Assembly: GCF_002081825.1 (NCBI RefSeq)
Contig: NZ_MUKU01000040.1
Coordinates: forward strand, 1 to 48,543
Reading direction: 5' to 3'
DNA: 48,543 nt
Origin: Chromobacterium haemolyticum
Lineage (GTDB): Bacteria; Pseudomonadota; Gammaproteobacteria; Burkholderiales; Chromobacteriaceae
The stretch's first letter is position 1. Each line of letters begins with the position of its first letter. The notes beneath the pieces were generated by a model, which was not told the DNA's origin, made no database searches, and saw only the letters and a list, made by a program, of their open reading frames with translations. Both the position numbers and the translations under genes were made by a program. Positions 26,224 through 34,176 of this stretch are shown here, piece by piece.

Positions 26224-26669
26224 TGCGGTCTCCAAGTCAGCGTTGGAAACCTGTCCGGCGATGCTTGGACAGGCGCGTGACAAGGTTGGAAGACCGGTAC
26301 TCTAGATCAAAGACCGGTAGTTCACGAGGAACTCCCTGCCACGGCCTATCCGAATGGGCACAGCGTGGCAGCAGACGTGCTTGTGCCAAAGCTGACACAA
26401 ATGAGTCTGCGATCCAGAGTTTTGGGCTTCCAAACCCTGCGCGGCGTGATTGGGCGCTGCGCGACACAAAGGGTACTGAGGCGGGGGTGGAGCGTCAAGC
26501 TGATGGTGGTGTGGAGTGTTGAGGTTGGAAGCGTGGCAGTGCTTGCCTTCGATGAGCAGAGGGATTCGCGTATCGAGTGCCCAGCTCAAATCACGCTTGC
26601 TTGGCATGTGCCGCCACGGCGTAGCCAAGAAACTGTTAATATCCTCGTCATTTTTTAATAGGGAAAGAC
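26224..26669. other. Intergenic region with no supported gene
   Basis: This holds the AGACCGGTA pair at 26291-26319 and, near 26599-26628, an imperfect inverted repeat (CTTGGC...GCCAAG). Several open frames of 70-110 codons occur, but none has a good ribosome-binding site or recognisable protein. No tRNA could be folded. A promoter for the membrane protein at 26670 is likely in the AT-rich 26630-26660. Confidence 0.5.
26291..26319. promoter_or_regulatory. Pair of AGACCGGTA direct repeats
   Basis: Two identical nine-base copies start exactly 20 bases apart (26291 and 26311), each containing the palindrome ACCGGT. Spacing of two helical turns places them on the same DNA face, as for a dimer-of-dimers operator. 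They lie upstream of the minus-strand small gene at 26223. The cognate regulator is unknown. Confidence 0.4.
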
Positions 26670-27143
26670 ATGACGGATATTGGCTTCACCGCTGACCACA
26701 CTGCGCCGACATATAAATTGAACAGTCCGGCAGCGGTCGCGATTGCAACTTTTATTGGCTCCAGCTTGGCCGGCGCTTGGCTGATGGCGGAAAACTGCAA
26801 GATGCTGGGGCAGCGCGATCAGTTGAAGAAGGTATGGGGTTTGGGTGTCGGCCTGCTGTTTGCGATGCTGGCGCTTAGCCTGGTTTTGCCCGACAGCGTG
26901 CCCGGCATGGTTTTTACCGTTGCGCAGACGGTGGTCATGCAAATGCTGGCCAAGCAACGTTTTGAGACGGCGCTGGCCGCGCACGGCGCAAGCGGTGGCT
27001 CGGTGTTTTCCAAATGGCGAGCCGCCGGCATTGGACTCTTGTTCGCGCTGGCGCTGCTTGCGGTATTGATCGCCATCATCGCCGTGATGATGCAGTTGAG
27101 CGGTTTGACGCTATTGGAGTTGCTGGCAGCGGCCGGCATGTAA
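26670..27143 (+). CDS. Small polytopic membrane protein of unknown function
   Basis: A 157-residue protein with GGGAAAG just before the start. About four hydrophobic segments lie near residues 20-40, 55-75, 80-95 and 118-145, with short charged loops. I do not recognise the family. It stands alone between the paired small genes and the convergent DppA-like gene. Confidence 0.65.
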   Translation: MTDIGFTADHTAPTYKLNSPAAVAIATFIGSSLAGAWLMAENCKMLGQRDQLKKVWGLGVGLLFAMLALSLVLPDSVPGMVFTVAQTVVMQMLAKQRFETALAAHGASGGSVFSKWRAAGIGLLFALALLAVLIAIIAVMMQLSGLTLLELLAAAGM

Positions 27144-27163
27144 GCGTGGCCTAGATGGGTTTT

Positions 27164-27186
27164 AGGGCGCCGCTGGGCGGCGCCCT
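27164..27186. terminator. Perfect GC-rich hairpin between convergent genes
   Basis: AGGGCGCCGC pairs perfectly with GCGGCGCCCT over a TGG loop, 21 bases after the membrane-protein stop and just before the convergent DppA-like stop. T residues lie on the 5' side (GGGTTTT) rather than after the stem, so it lacks a normal intrinsic-terminator U-tract on either strand. It may still block read-through or protect 3' ends. Confidence 0.5.
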
Positions 27187-27194
27187 GTAGAGGC

Positions 27195-28790
27195 TTACTT
27201 GACGCTGACGCCGGTAAACTCGTAATCGCCGAACGGGCTGATCTTGAAGCCGTTCACTTCCTTGCGCATCGGCTGGTTGACGATGGAGTGGGCGATGGTG
27301 GTCCACGGCAGGTCGCGTTTGAAAAGGGTTTGCGCCTGCGAGTACAGCTTGGCGCGTTCGGCCTGATCGTTCAGGGTGCGCGCCTTGACCACGAGCGTGT
27401 CGAACTCCTTGTCGCAGTAGCGCGAGTAGTTGGAGCCGTTTACCGCCTCGCAGCTGAGCAGCACGCCCAGGAAGTTGTCCGGGCTGGCGTAGTCGCCGGT
27501 CCAGCCCATCAGGCCGGCGTCGTGTTCGCCGCGCTTCATCCGCTTCAGGTATTCGCCCCATTCATAGGACACAATCTTGGCCTTGACGCCTATCTTGGCC
27601 CAGTCGGACTGGATCATCTCCGCCATCAGTTTGGCGTTGGGGTTGTACGGCCGTTGCACCGGCATCGCCCACAGACTGAGCTCGAAGCCGTTGGGATAGC
27701 CGGCCTTGGCCAGCAGCGCCTTGGCTGCGGCCACATTGTAGGGAGCGTTCTTCAGGCTCTTGTTGTAGGACCATAGCGAGGACGGGAAGGGGTTGCTGGC
27801 GGCCTGGCCCTGGCCCTGGTAGACCGCGTCTATAATGGCCTGGCGGTTGATCGCCATGTCCAGCGCTTGACGCACCTCGCGTTTTTTCAGCTGCGGCTTG
27901 TCCATGTTGTAGCTGAGGTAGCCAATATTGAAGCCGGGCGCGGTCAGCATCTTCAGCTTGGGGTCGGTCTTCATCACCGCCAGATCGCTGGGGCGCGGGT
28001 AGGACATGATCTGGCACTCGCCGGCTTTCATCTTCTGGTAGCGCACCGAGGGATCGGTGGCGATGGCGAACACCAGATTGTCCACCTTGACCGCGCCCTT
28101 GTCCCAATACGCTTTGTTGCCGGCGTAGCGGATCTGCGCGTCTTTCTGGTAGCGCTTGAAGATGAAGGGACCGGTGCCCACCGGCTTTTGGTTGATGTCG
28201 GCGGCGCGGCCGGCCTTGAGCAGTTGGTCGGCGTATTCCGCGGACAGGATGGAGGCGAAGGGCATGGCGATCTTGATCGCCAGGTCGGCGTCCGGCGCCT
28301 TCAGCACGAAGCGCACCGTTTGCGCGTCCACTTTTTCCACCGCGCTGACGTTGCTGGCCAGGCCGGTGTCCACCGCGTAGGGGAATTCCGTGTTGTAGGC
28401 TTTGCGGAAGGGGTGGCTCTTGTCGAACATGCGCATGAAGGTGAACACCACGTCGTCGGCGTTGAAGTCGCGTGTCGGCTTGAAATAGTCGGTGGTGTGG
28501 AACTTCACGCCCTGGCGCAGCTTGAAGGTGTAGATCTTGCCGTCCGGCGAGGCGCTCCAGGAGGTGGCCAGGCTGGGAATGGCCTTGGTCGAGCCTTTTT
28601 CAAAACCCACCAGGCGGTCGAAGATGGCGTGGCCGGCGGCATCGAAGGTGGTGCCGGAGGTGAACTGGGCGGAGTCGAAGCCGTCCGGGCTGGCTTCGGC
28701 ACAGTAAACCAGGGTGCCGGCGGCCTGAACGGATACGGCGAAAGCGGCGCAGCAGGCCGCGGCCAACAGTTGCGGTTGGATCATTTTCAT
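27195..28790 (-). CDS. Dipeptide-type ABC transporter binding protein (DppA-like)
   Basis: A 531-residue family 5 extracellular binding protein, close to the 535 residues of E. coli DppA. The start at 28790 has AGGGA upstream and gives a signal peptide (MKMIQPQLLAAACCAAFAV onwards). Motifs include LVYCAEASPDGFDSAQFTSG, FHTTDYFKPTRDFNADDVVF, and the C-terminal MGWTGDYASPDNFLGVLLSC. It carries di- or tripeptides, or haem, to a DppBCDF permease, but no permease genes lie in this window. It is divergent from the HDO operon. Confidence 0.85.
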   Translation of the reverse strand: MKMIQPQLLAAACCAAFAVSVQAAGTLVYCAEASPDGFDSAQFTSGTTFDAAGHAIFDRLVGFEKGSTKAIPSLATSWSASPDGKIYTFKLRQGVKFHTTDYFKPTRDFNADDVVFTFMRMFDKSHPFRKAYNTEFPYAVDTGLASNVSAVEKVDAQTVRFVLKAPDADLAIKIAMPFASILSAEYADQLLKAGRAADINQKPVGTGPFIFKRYQKDAQIRYAGNKAYWDKGAVKVDNLVFAIATDPSVRYQKMKAGECQIMSYPRPSDLAVMKTDPKLKMLTAPGFNIGYLSYNMDKPQLKKREVRQALDMAINRQAIIDAVYQGQGQAASNPFPSSLWSYNKSLKNAPYNVAAAKALLAKAGYPNGFELSLWAMPVQRPYNPNAKLMAEMIQSDWAKIGVKAKIVSYEWGEYLKRMKRGEHDAGLMGWTGDYASPDNFLGVLLSCEAVNGSNYSRYCDKEFDTLVVKARTLNDQAERAKLYSQAQTLFKRDLPWTTIAHSIVNQPMRKEVNGFKISPFGDYEFTGVSVK

Positions 28791-29194
28791 TTCTATTTCC
28801 CTATTTGCAGAGCGATGAAGGGCGGCGAGCGCCTTCTTCAAGAGTGCTTGGCAGGCCCTTGAGGGCTTTCTATTTGTCCATCTGTCCAATTCCCGCGGTT
28901 TGGCGAACCGGCATGCGTTTGGGTGACATTCAACGCAGGGACGGGCGGCGGAGGAGGGAATGGAAGACCTTGCCAGCATATAGATTGTTCGCCCTGCGTC
29001 AATCGTGCGCTGCGGTGCGGCCGCGGCCGTATTCGCAATGCGCCGTTTCAATACAGTCGCCTTATTTTACAAATGGCATTTAAAAACAGTTATTTGTGTC
29101 AGTTTTTTGCCGTTTCTGAGGCGCAGCGGCAGGCATAAGATAGGGTTGCCTGCAACAGGGCGTTTTTGTTTTCTCTTAAGCCAAGGAGAGCCAA
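28791..29194. promoter_or_regulatory. Divergent region between dppA-like gene and HDO/peptide operon
   Basis: No gene is supported here. The part 29040-29110 is AT-rich. A possible rightward promoter is TTTACA at 29066-29071 and TTATTT at 29090-29095, spaced 18 bases, which is weak. The ribosome-binding site AAGGAG at about 29183-29188 serves the small peptide gene at 29195. Confidence 0.4.
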
Positions 29195-29275
29195 ATGCAA
29201 GCCAGCACGCAAGAAGCGGTGGTCGTGGTCAAACCCCGCAATCCGCGTCCGGTCCTGGTACCGGTTCACTTGTAA
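29195..29275 (+). CDS. 26-residue peptide, candidate modified-peptide precursor
   Basis: A 26-codon gene (ATG to TAA) with AAGGAG at an ideal distance. It is the first frame of the HDO operon. The peptide begins MQASTQEA, has four Val at 9-12, then KPRNPRP at 13-19, and ends VPVHL. The Gln/Ser/Thr/Glu N-terminus, basic Pro-rich middle and hydrophobic end could be a short leader plus core. It has the size of PqqA, the precursor of PQQ. It contains no Cys or Tyr, so likely modified residues would be Val, Pro, Arg, Asn or the final His/Leu. A non-coding or attenuating leader-peptide role is the main alternative. No homologue search was possible. Confidence 0.6.
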   Translation: MQASTQEAVVVVKPRNPRPVLVPVHL

Positions 29276-29332
29276 TCGGGTATGGCGGGGCTGCCGTTTC
29301 AGGCGCAAAGCCCTGACCGATCCGGATTCCGC

Positions 29333-29352
29333 GCCGCCGGCTTGCCGGCGGC
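29333..29352 (+). terminator. Strong hairpin between peptide gene and first oxidase gene
   Basis: GCCGCCGGC pairs perfectly with GCCGGCGGC across a TT loop, 58 bases after the peptide stop and 30 before the oxidase start. It is followed by a short T-run (CATCTTT). Placed between a precursor and its enzymes, it would act as a partial terminator or RNA stabiliser, giving more peptide than enzyme mRNA. Confidence 0.55.
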
Positions 29353-29381
29353 CGCGCTCATCTTTAAGAGGAGACGTCCTC

Positions 29382-30371
29382 GTGTCCCATCCGTCCGATC
29401 TTCGTTTTTGCCTGAACGGCGATGTGATTTCGCAGACGCCGCTGGTGGTCAAGACCGCCGGCGACGAGGAGTTGGAGATTTCCGCCGGCCTAGCCAACGC
29501 GGAGGAGGTCAGCGCGCTGATGGAGCGGCTGGCGCGGGGCTGCAGCCAGTTGGACGCGGAGCGCATCCTGCCGCGGCAATCCGCCGACGAGGTGCGGCGC
29601 CTGCTGGTCAGCCTGGAAAACTACGGCGTCATCCGTCCGCTGGCGCCGGCCCGCGGCAAGACCGGGCTGGAGGTGCTGCTGGAGGTGGAGGACCTGTCCA
29701 ACCGCCTGCTGTACCAGACGCTGTACCGCAATCCGTTCTGGACCCACTGTCAAAACGCCAGCCAGCCGGGCGATATTCCGGAGCGGGTGTTCCACGGCAT
29801 GGTGATAGAGAACTATCACTTTTTGTTCCGCGAAAGCTATTTCGACGCGCCGGTGCTGTCCTATGTGCCCAATACTCAGGTGCGGCTGGCGATGAACGCT
29901 TTCTTCGCCGAGGAATACGGCCACGACGAGCTGCTGTTGCAGGCCTTGAACCGCATCGGCGTCAGCCGCGAGGACCTGGCGCACACCGTGCCCTTGCCGC
30001 AAACCATGGCGCTGTGCAATGCGCTGGCGTATTGGTCGCACAATGATCCGCTGTTCTTCTTCACCACGTTGGGCATTCTGGAGGGCAAGGACATCCGTCA
30101 GGACTCCTTCCTGGACGCCGCCTACCGCCTGGGCGTGGACGCGGAATTTCTGCGCCCGGTGAAGGCGCACTCGGACATCAATCTGAAGGGCGAGCACGGC
30201 AGCCTGACCCGCAAGATCTTCGCGCAGATTCCGGTGGTGGACCAGGAGACGGCGCGGCGCTTGTTGGCGCAAACCCATTTGTTCGTCGAACTTTACGACG
30301 CTTTCTACAGCGCGGTCTGGCGGCATTATCTGCACGCTGACACCTTGCTGCGCCGCATCGAGCATTACTGA
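29382..30371 (+). CDS. HDO-fold oxidase A with N-terminal wHTH-like domain
   Basis: A 329-residue protein with a GTG start at 29382 after GAGGAG. Residues about 25-88 look like a PqqD-type winged helix (LEISAGLANAEEVSALMERL ... LLVSLENYGVIRPLA). Residues about 100-329 are an iron-containing redox (haem-oxygenase-like) domain. Candidate metal ligands are Glu143/His146 in IENYHFLFRE, Glu177-178/His181 in FAEEYGHDE, and His263, Asp265 and Glu271/His272 in KAHSDINLKGEH. HDOs use di-iron and O2 for N-oxygenation, C-C cleavage or desaturation. The actual reaction here is unknown. It is the first enzyme of the operon, nine bases before the next gene. Confidence 0.8.
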   Translation: MSHPSDLRFCLNGDVISQTPLVVKTAGDEELEISAGLANAEEVSALMERLARGCSQLDAERILPRQSADEVRRLLVSLENYGVIRPLAPARGKTGLEVLLEVEDLSNRLLYQTLYRNPFWTHCQNASQPGDIPERVFHGMVIENYHFLFRESYFDAPVLSYVPNTQVRLAMNAFFAEEYGHDELLLQALNRIGVSREDLAHTVPLPQTMALCNALAYWSHNDPLFFFTTLGILEGKDIRQDSFLDAAYRLGVDAEFLRPVKAHSDINLKGEHGSLTRKIFAQIPVVDQETARRLLAQTHLFVELYDAFYSAVWRHYLHADTLLRRIEHY

Positions 30372-30380
30372 GGAGGCAAT

Positions 30381-31382
30381 ATGCACGGACCCGGCACCCA
30401 TGATCTGTTCCGCTTTCCGGCGCTGCGGCCCGGGGTGGAAATCCAGCAGCAGGACGGCGGCGTAGCCTTGCTGTACCGCGAACAGTCCTGCGATTTGCAA
30501 GTGGCCGACGAAGGCCGTCTGCAATTGCTCGCCCTGCTGGACGATCTGCAGCGCGCGCCGGCCAGCATGTCGGCCTTGCGCGCCGCGCACCCCGAGCTGG
30601 CGGGGACGATTCCCGGCCTGCTGGAAGAGCTGGACCGCCTGGGCCTGGTGACCGAGGCCAGCTTTGAATTGCCGGACGACGCGCTGTCCGGCTGCGAATT
30701 CAACACCCGGCTGCGCAACCTGGCGCAGAGGGCGATGCGCAAGCGCGGCCACTCCCGGCTGTACGGCATGTTGTCCGACGGCAGCGCGCCGCGCAATGTG
30801 TTGATCGGTTACGCGCTGGAGTATTACTTCCTGGTGCGCGCGGCGCCGGGCCTGATCGCTTCGGCGCTGTCGCACGCGGACAGCCGGCAGAACCAGCGCA
30901 GCATCCAGCGCTTCCTGGTATCGGAGCTGGATCACGATCAGATGCTGGCCGAGAGCCTGGCCAGCGTGGACATGGAGGTGGAAGGGCTGGACCACCTGCA
31001 GCCGCTGCCGTCCACCTTCGCCTTGTGCGCGGCGCTGGGCGTGTTCGCGCGTCAGCATTTGTTGTCGTTCAAGAGTGTGTTGTTTCTGTTCGAAATGCCC
31101 GGCGACGAGTTCAACCGCGCGTTGGTGCGCTGTTGCGAGCGCGCCGGACTGGACAAGGGCTTTTGGGAGCCGCTGCTGCGCCACGCCTACCTCAACGACA
31201 CGCTGGGGCACGACGACATCACCTCCGAACTGCTGCAGGACGTCAGCGCCATCAGCCGCGAGGAGCAGCTGGTGGTGGAGAAAAACCTGGTGCTGACCAT
31301 AGAAACCATGGCGTTGCAGGACGAGGAAATCGTCGATTACTACAGCCGGCCGGATGCCTTGATGCCGCGGCTCTATTTGTAA
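30381..31382 (+). CDS. HDO-fold protein B, possibly with incomplete metal site
   Basis: A 333-residue paralogue of the preceding protein. The N-terminal domain (about residues 20-92) is the clearest PqqD/RRE-like module: VALLYREQSCDLQVADEGRL, then a loop, then LLEELDRLGLV. In the oxidase part, helix 2 (SELDHDQ, Glu182/His185) and helix 3 (RHAYLNDTLGHDD, His268, Asp273, His277) keep ligands. The first helix reads LEYYFLVR, so the His present in the two sister proteins is a Phe (position 150). It may be a partner subunit rather than a full enzyme. It lies nine bases after A and 42 before C. Confidence 0.78.
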   Translation: MHGPGTHDLFRFPALRPGVEIQQQDGGVALLYREQSCDLQVADEGRLQLLALLDDLQRAPASMSALRAAHPELAGTIPGLLEELDRLGLVTEASFELPDDALSGCEFNTRLRNLAQRAMRKRGHSRLYGMLSDGSAPRNVLIGYALEYYFLVRAAPGLIASALSHADSRQNQRSIQRFLVSELDHDQMLAESLASVDMEVEGLDHLQPLPSTFALCAALGVFARQHLLSFKSVLFLFEMPGDEFNRALVRCCERAGLDKGFWEPLLRHAYLNDTLGHDDITSELLQDVSAISREEQLVVEKNLVLTIETMALQDEEIVDYYSRPDALMPRLYL

Positions 31383-31424
31383 TCCCCCGCAGTAGTCCTC
31401 GAGACGGCAGCCAAGGAGAGAACG

Positions 31425-32915
31425 ATGGAAGCCTGGCAAGTCACCCATTATCGCGCGCCCCACCTAGTGCCCTTCAGCGCTCACCTGGCCGACGACGGCC
31501 AGACCGTGGTGCTGGCGGCGGACGCCAAGGAGTATGAAATCCAGTTCTCCGGCGTGGACGGCGGCCGGGTGCTGGACAGCGTGCTGGCCATGGCCAATCC
31601 GGACGCGGAGATCTGGTTCGACATCCACGCCGGTTCGGCGCCGTCCTGGCAGCTGTCGCTGGCGGAACAGCTGGACGCCTTGTCGCTGATCCGCGACGCG
31701 CCGGCGGACCCGGCGGCGCTGGCGCGGCAACGCAGGCAGTGGGATGCCTTGATCCGGCGCTGCGTCGACAAAATGTTGGCGGCCACCGCCGCGGACGCGC
31801 GCGGCGCTTACGCGCCGGTGGTGCTGAGCATGCTGCGCTTGTTGGATGAGCCGGCGCCGCGGGCCGACGCTTTTTGCATTGACGATGTGGGCGCGCCGGA
31901 GTGGCGTGACAATTTCGCGCTGCAAACCTTCTACCTGCAAAAGCTGTATCTGGCCGACAACCTCCCGCAGGCGCTGACGCTGTGGCGGCGGGTGCTCAAC
32001 GGCTTTGCCGACGGCGCCGGCTTTGTCGGGCTCAGCCGCCGGGAGGCTCGCGCGGAGGAAGACCCCGCCAGCGACGGCTTCTACTGCCCGGCGCATCTGG
32101 AAGCCTATTTGCTGTGCCTGGCGGACTTGCTGCTGCTGGCGCCCAAGCCTCAGGCGCGGCGTAGGCTGCTCAGCCGCGAGCCGGCATCCACGGTGGACAG
32201 CGGCGTCAACTTCATGCGCCGAGCCGAGCAGTTCGCGCTAGACGGCCTGGCCCAACTGGGCGAATCGCGCTACGTAAGCCGGGTGAACGCCGAGGACGCC
32301 GGCTTCGGCCCCTTGGTGCAAGGCTTGTTCATCGAGCAATACCACGTCACTCAGCGCTTCGTCGAAATCATCGCGCCGTTGATGACCAAGCGGCTGCGCA
32401 CCCCGCTGAAGCAACGCGTTTACCGTTACTTCCAAGAAGAACTGGGCCACGAGGTCTACGAGCGCGCCACCTGCGAAGCCTTGGGGGTGCCGCCGGCCTG
32501 GCTGGACCAGGCCTTGCCCTTGCCGTTGTTTCAGGCCTATGTCGACGCCTTCACCGTGCTGGGCCGCTACGATCCGATCGGTTATCTGAGCTCCATCATG
32601 GTGACCGAGGGCATGCTGGGCGTGGACAATCCGGTGCACGAGCGCCTGGAATCGCTGGTGGAGTTTCGCGCCGACTACCAGCGCGTGGCCAAGCGCCACG
32701 ACGATCTCAACGTCGAGCTCAACCACGCCGCGTTGTCGCGGTTGTTCTTCCGCGAAATCAGCGCCTTGTCGCCGCAGACGCAGCAGCGCGCGCTGGCCAA
32801 TCTGGCGTATCTGCTGGAGCTCAATCTGCGGGCGATGGACCAGGTGGCGGATTTTTACGGTCCGCAGCCGCAACTGGCCGTTTGCTCGCTGGACAGCTAT
32901 GCCGTCGCCGGCTGA
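31425..32915 (+). CDS. HDO-fold oxidase C, long form
   Basis: A 496-residue third member, with AAGGAGAG before the start. The N-terminal 90 residues again resemble a winged-helix module (VVLAADAKEYEIQFSGVDGG ... ALSLI). A helical insert of about 190 residues with no recognised fold follows. The oxidase domain is at about 260-480, with an intact set of candidate ligands: Glu304/His307 (FIEQYHVTQ), Glu338-339/His342 (FQEELGHEV), and His425, Asp426-427, Glu431 and His434 (AKRHDDLNVELNHA). The stop overlaps the aminotransferase start by 17 bases. It probably acts on the same substrate as protein A at another position or step. Confidence 0.78.
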   Translation: MEAWQVTHYRAPHLVPFSAHLADDGQTVVLAADAKEYEIQFSGVDGGRVLDSVLAMANPDAEIWFDIHAGSAPSWQLSLAEQLDALSLIRDAPADPAALARQRRQWDALIRRCVDKMLAATAADARGAYAPVVLSMLRLLDEPAPRADAFCIDDVGAPEWRDNFALQTFYLQKLYLADNLPQALTLWRRVLNGFADGAGFVGLSRREARAEEDPASDGFYCPAHLEAYLLCLADLLLLAPKPQARRRLLSREPASTVDSGVNFMRRAEQFALDGLAQLGESRYVSRVNAEDAGFGPLVQGLFIEQYHVTQRFVEIIAPLMTKRLRTPLKQRVYRYFQEELGHEVYERATCEALGVPPAWLDQALPLPLFQAYVDAFTVLGRYDPIGYLSSIMVTEGMLGVDNPVHERLESLVEFRADYQRVAKRHDDLNVELNHAALSRLFFREISALSPQTQQRALANLAYLLELNLRAMDQVADFYGPQPQLAVCSLDSYAVAG

Positions 32916-34176
32916 GAGCGAGGCGACGCAAACGGCTTACGCGGCCAGCGTCAATCCAGCTTGGTTGGACGTGTTGAGGCAATGCGGGCTGGACGCCCGG
33001 CCGCTGGAGGCGGAGGGCTGCTGGCTGCGGCTGGAGGACGGCCGGCGCTGGCTGGACTTCGTTGCCGGCTACGGCGCGGCGGTATTGGGCCATCGTCCGC
33101 AAGCCTTGTTGGCCGGCCTGGCCGAAGATCTGTTCGATCCCGCGCCCAATCTCCACCCGCTGGGGTTTTCCGGCTTGGCCGGCGATCTGGCGGCGGAGCT
33201 GCTGGCGCAGGCCGGCTTCATCGACGGCAAGGTTCTGTTCGCCAGTACCGGCGCCGAGGCGGTGGAGGGCGCGCTGAAGCTGGCGCGCATGGCCAGCGGC
33301 CGCCGGCGCGCGCTGAGTTTCGACGGCGGTTTCCACGGCCTGACGCTGGAAGCCACCAGCCTGGCGGGCAGCGATTTCTGGCGGCAGGGGCTGCCGCGGC
33401 GCGAGGACTGCGCGGTGCTGCCCTGGGGCGATCTGGCCGCGGCGGCGGCCGAGTTGGCGCGCGGCGACGTGGCCGCGGTGCTGTTGGAGCCGGTGCAGGG
33501 CAGCGCCGGGGCGCGCGCTTGGCGCGGCGAAGCCTTGTCGGAACTGGCGGAGCTATGCCGCCGCCACGGCGCGCGGCTGATTTACGACGAGGCTTTGTCC
33601 GGCCTGGGCCGCTGCGGCGCCTGGTTCGCTTACCAGGCGCTGAGCGCGCCGGCGCCGGATGTGCTGATTGCGGCCAAGGGCCTGAGCGGCGGCGTGCTGC
33701 CGGTGTCGGCGCTGTTGTTTCGCGAAGATATTTACCAGGCGGTGTTTGCCCGGCCCGGCTGCGCCAAGATCCACGGTTCCACCTTTGGGGGCAACCGGCT
33801 GGCGCTGAGCTGCGGACTGCGCATGCTGAGCCTGCTGCGCCAGTTGGACGCACCGGCGCGGGCGCGGGAGCGCGGCGAAGCCTTGCGGCGACGCTGGCGC
33901 GAAGCCGGGCTGGAGGGCTTTGAGCTGGAGGGCGTGGGGCTGATGCTGGCGCTGCGCGCCGGCCCGGCGGCGCAAGACCGGCTGGGCGAGGGCGCGGCCG
34001 GCCTGCTGTGGTTGCAATTGCTGCAAGAGGGCGTGCTGACGGCGCCGGCGGCGCACGACGCCGCCGCGCTGCGCTTGCTGCCGCCGCTGAACGTGGCGGA
34101 GACGGAGTTGGATTTTTTCCAGGAAGCTTGCCGGCGCGCGATCGCCGCGCTGGAGCAAGAGGCGACGACATCATGA
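32899..34176 (+). CDS. Class III PLP-dependent aminotransferase / aminomutase
   Basis: A 425-residue fold-type I enzyme related to ornithine, 4-aminobutyrate and glutamate-1-semialdehyde aminotransferases. The PLP Lys is Lys260 (IAAKGLSGG), the ring-binding Asp230 lies in LIYDEALSGLGRCG, and phosphate-binding STGAEAVEGALKLAR is present. Within this operon it could install or remove an amine on an oxidised peptide end or a small precursor. It has no strong ribosome-binding site and starts inside oxidase C, so it depends on coupled translation. It overlaps the exporter gene by ATGA. Confidence 0.85.
   Translation: MPSPAESEATQTAYAASVNPAWLDVLRQCGLDARPLEAEGCWLRLEDGRRWLDFVAGYGAAVLGHRPQALLAGLAEDLFDPAPNLHPLGFSGLAGDLAAELLAQAGFIDGKVLFASTGAEAVEGALKLARMASGRRRALSFDGGFHGLTLEATSLAGSDFWRQGLPRREDCAVLPWGDLAAAAAELARGDVAAVLLEPVQGSAGARAWRGEALSELAELCRRHGARLIYDEALSGLGRCGAWFAYQALSAPAPDVLIAAKGLSGGVLPVSALLFREDIYQAVFARPGCAKIHGSTFGGNRLALSCGLRMLSLLRQLDAPARARERGEALRRRWREAGLEGFELEGVGLMLALRAGPAAQDRLGEGAAGLLWLQLLQEGVLTAPAAHDAAALRLLPPLNVAETELDFFQEACRRAIAALEQEATTS

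Noticed and set aside
26270-26345. tRNA-like words (a GGTCTTCC-type anticodon-arm sequence on minus)
   Set aside because: No acceptor stem, D-arm or T-arm with GGTTCGA could be placed around it, so it is neither a tRNA nor a clear attachment-site fragment.
27164-27186. Classical intrinsic terminator after the small membrane protein
   Set aside because: The stem is perfect, but the T-run precedes it and no U-tract follows on either strand. It is listed only as a hairpin with moderate confidence.
29490-31463. 657-codon minus-strand open frame across the HDO genes
   Set aside because: It is opposite three coupled plus-strand genes with conserved motifs. Its product is Gln/His/Arg-rich and unlike any protein family, typical of an antisense shadow.
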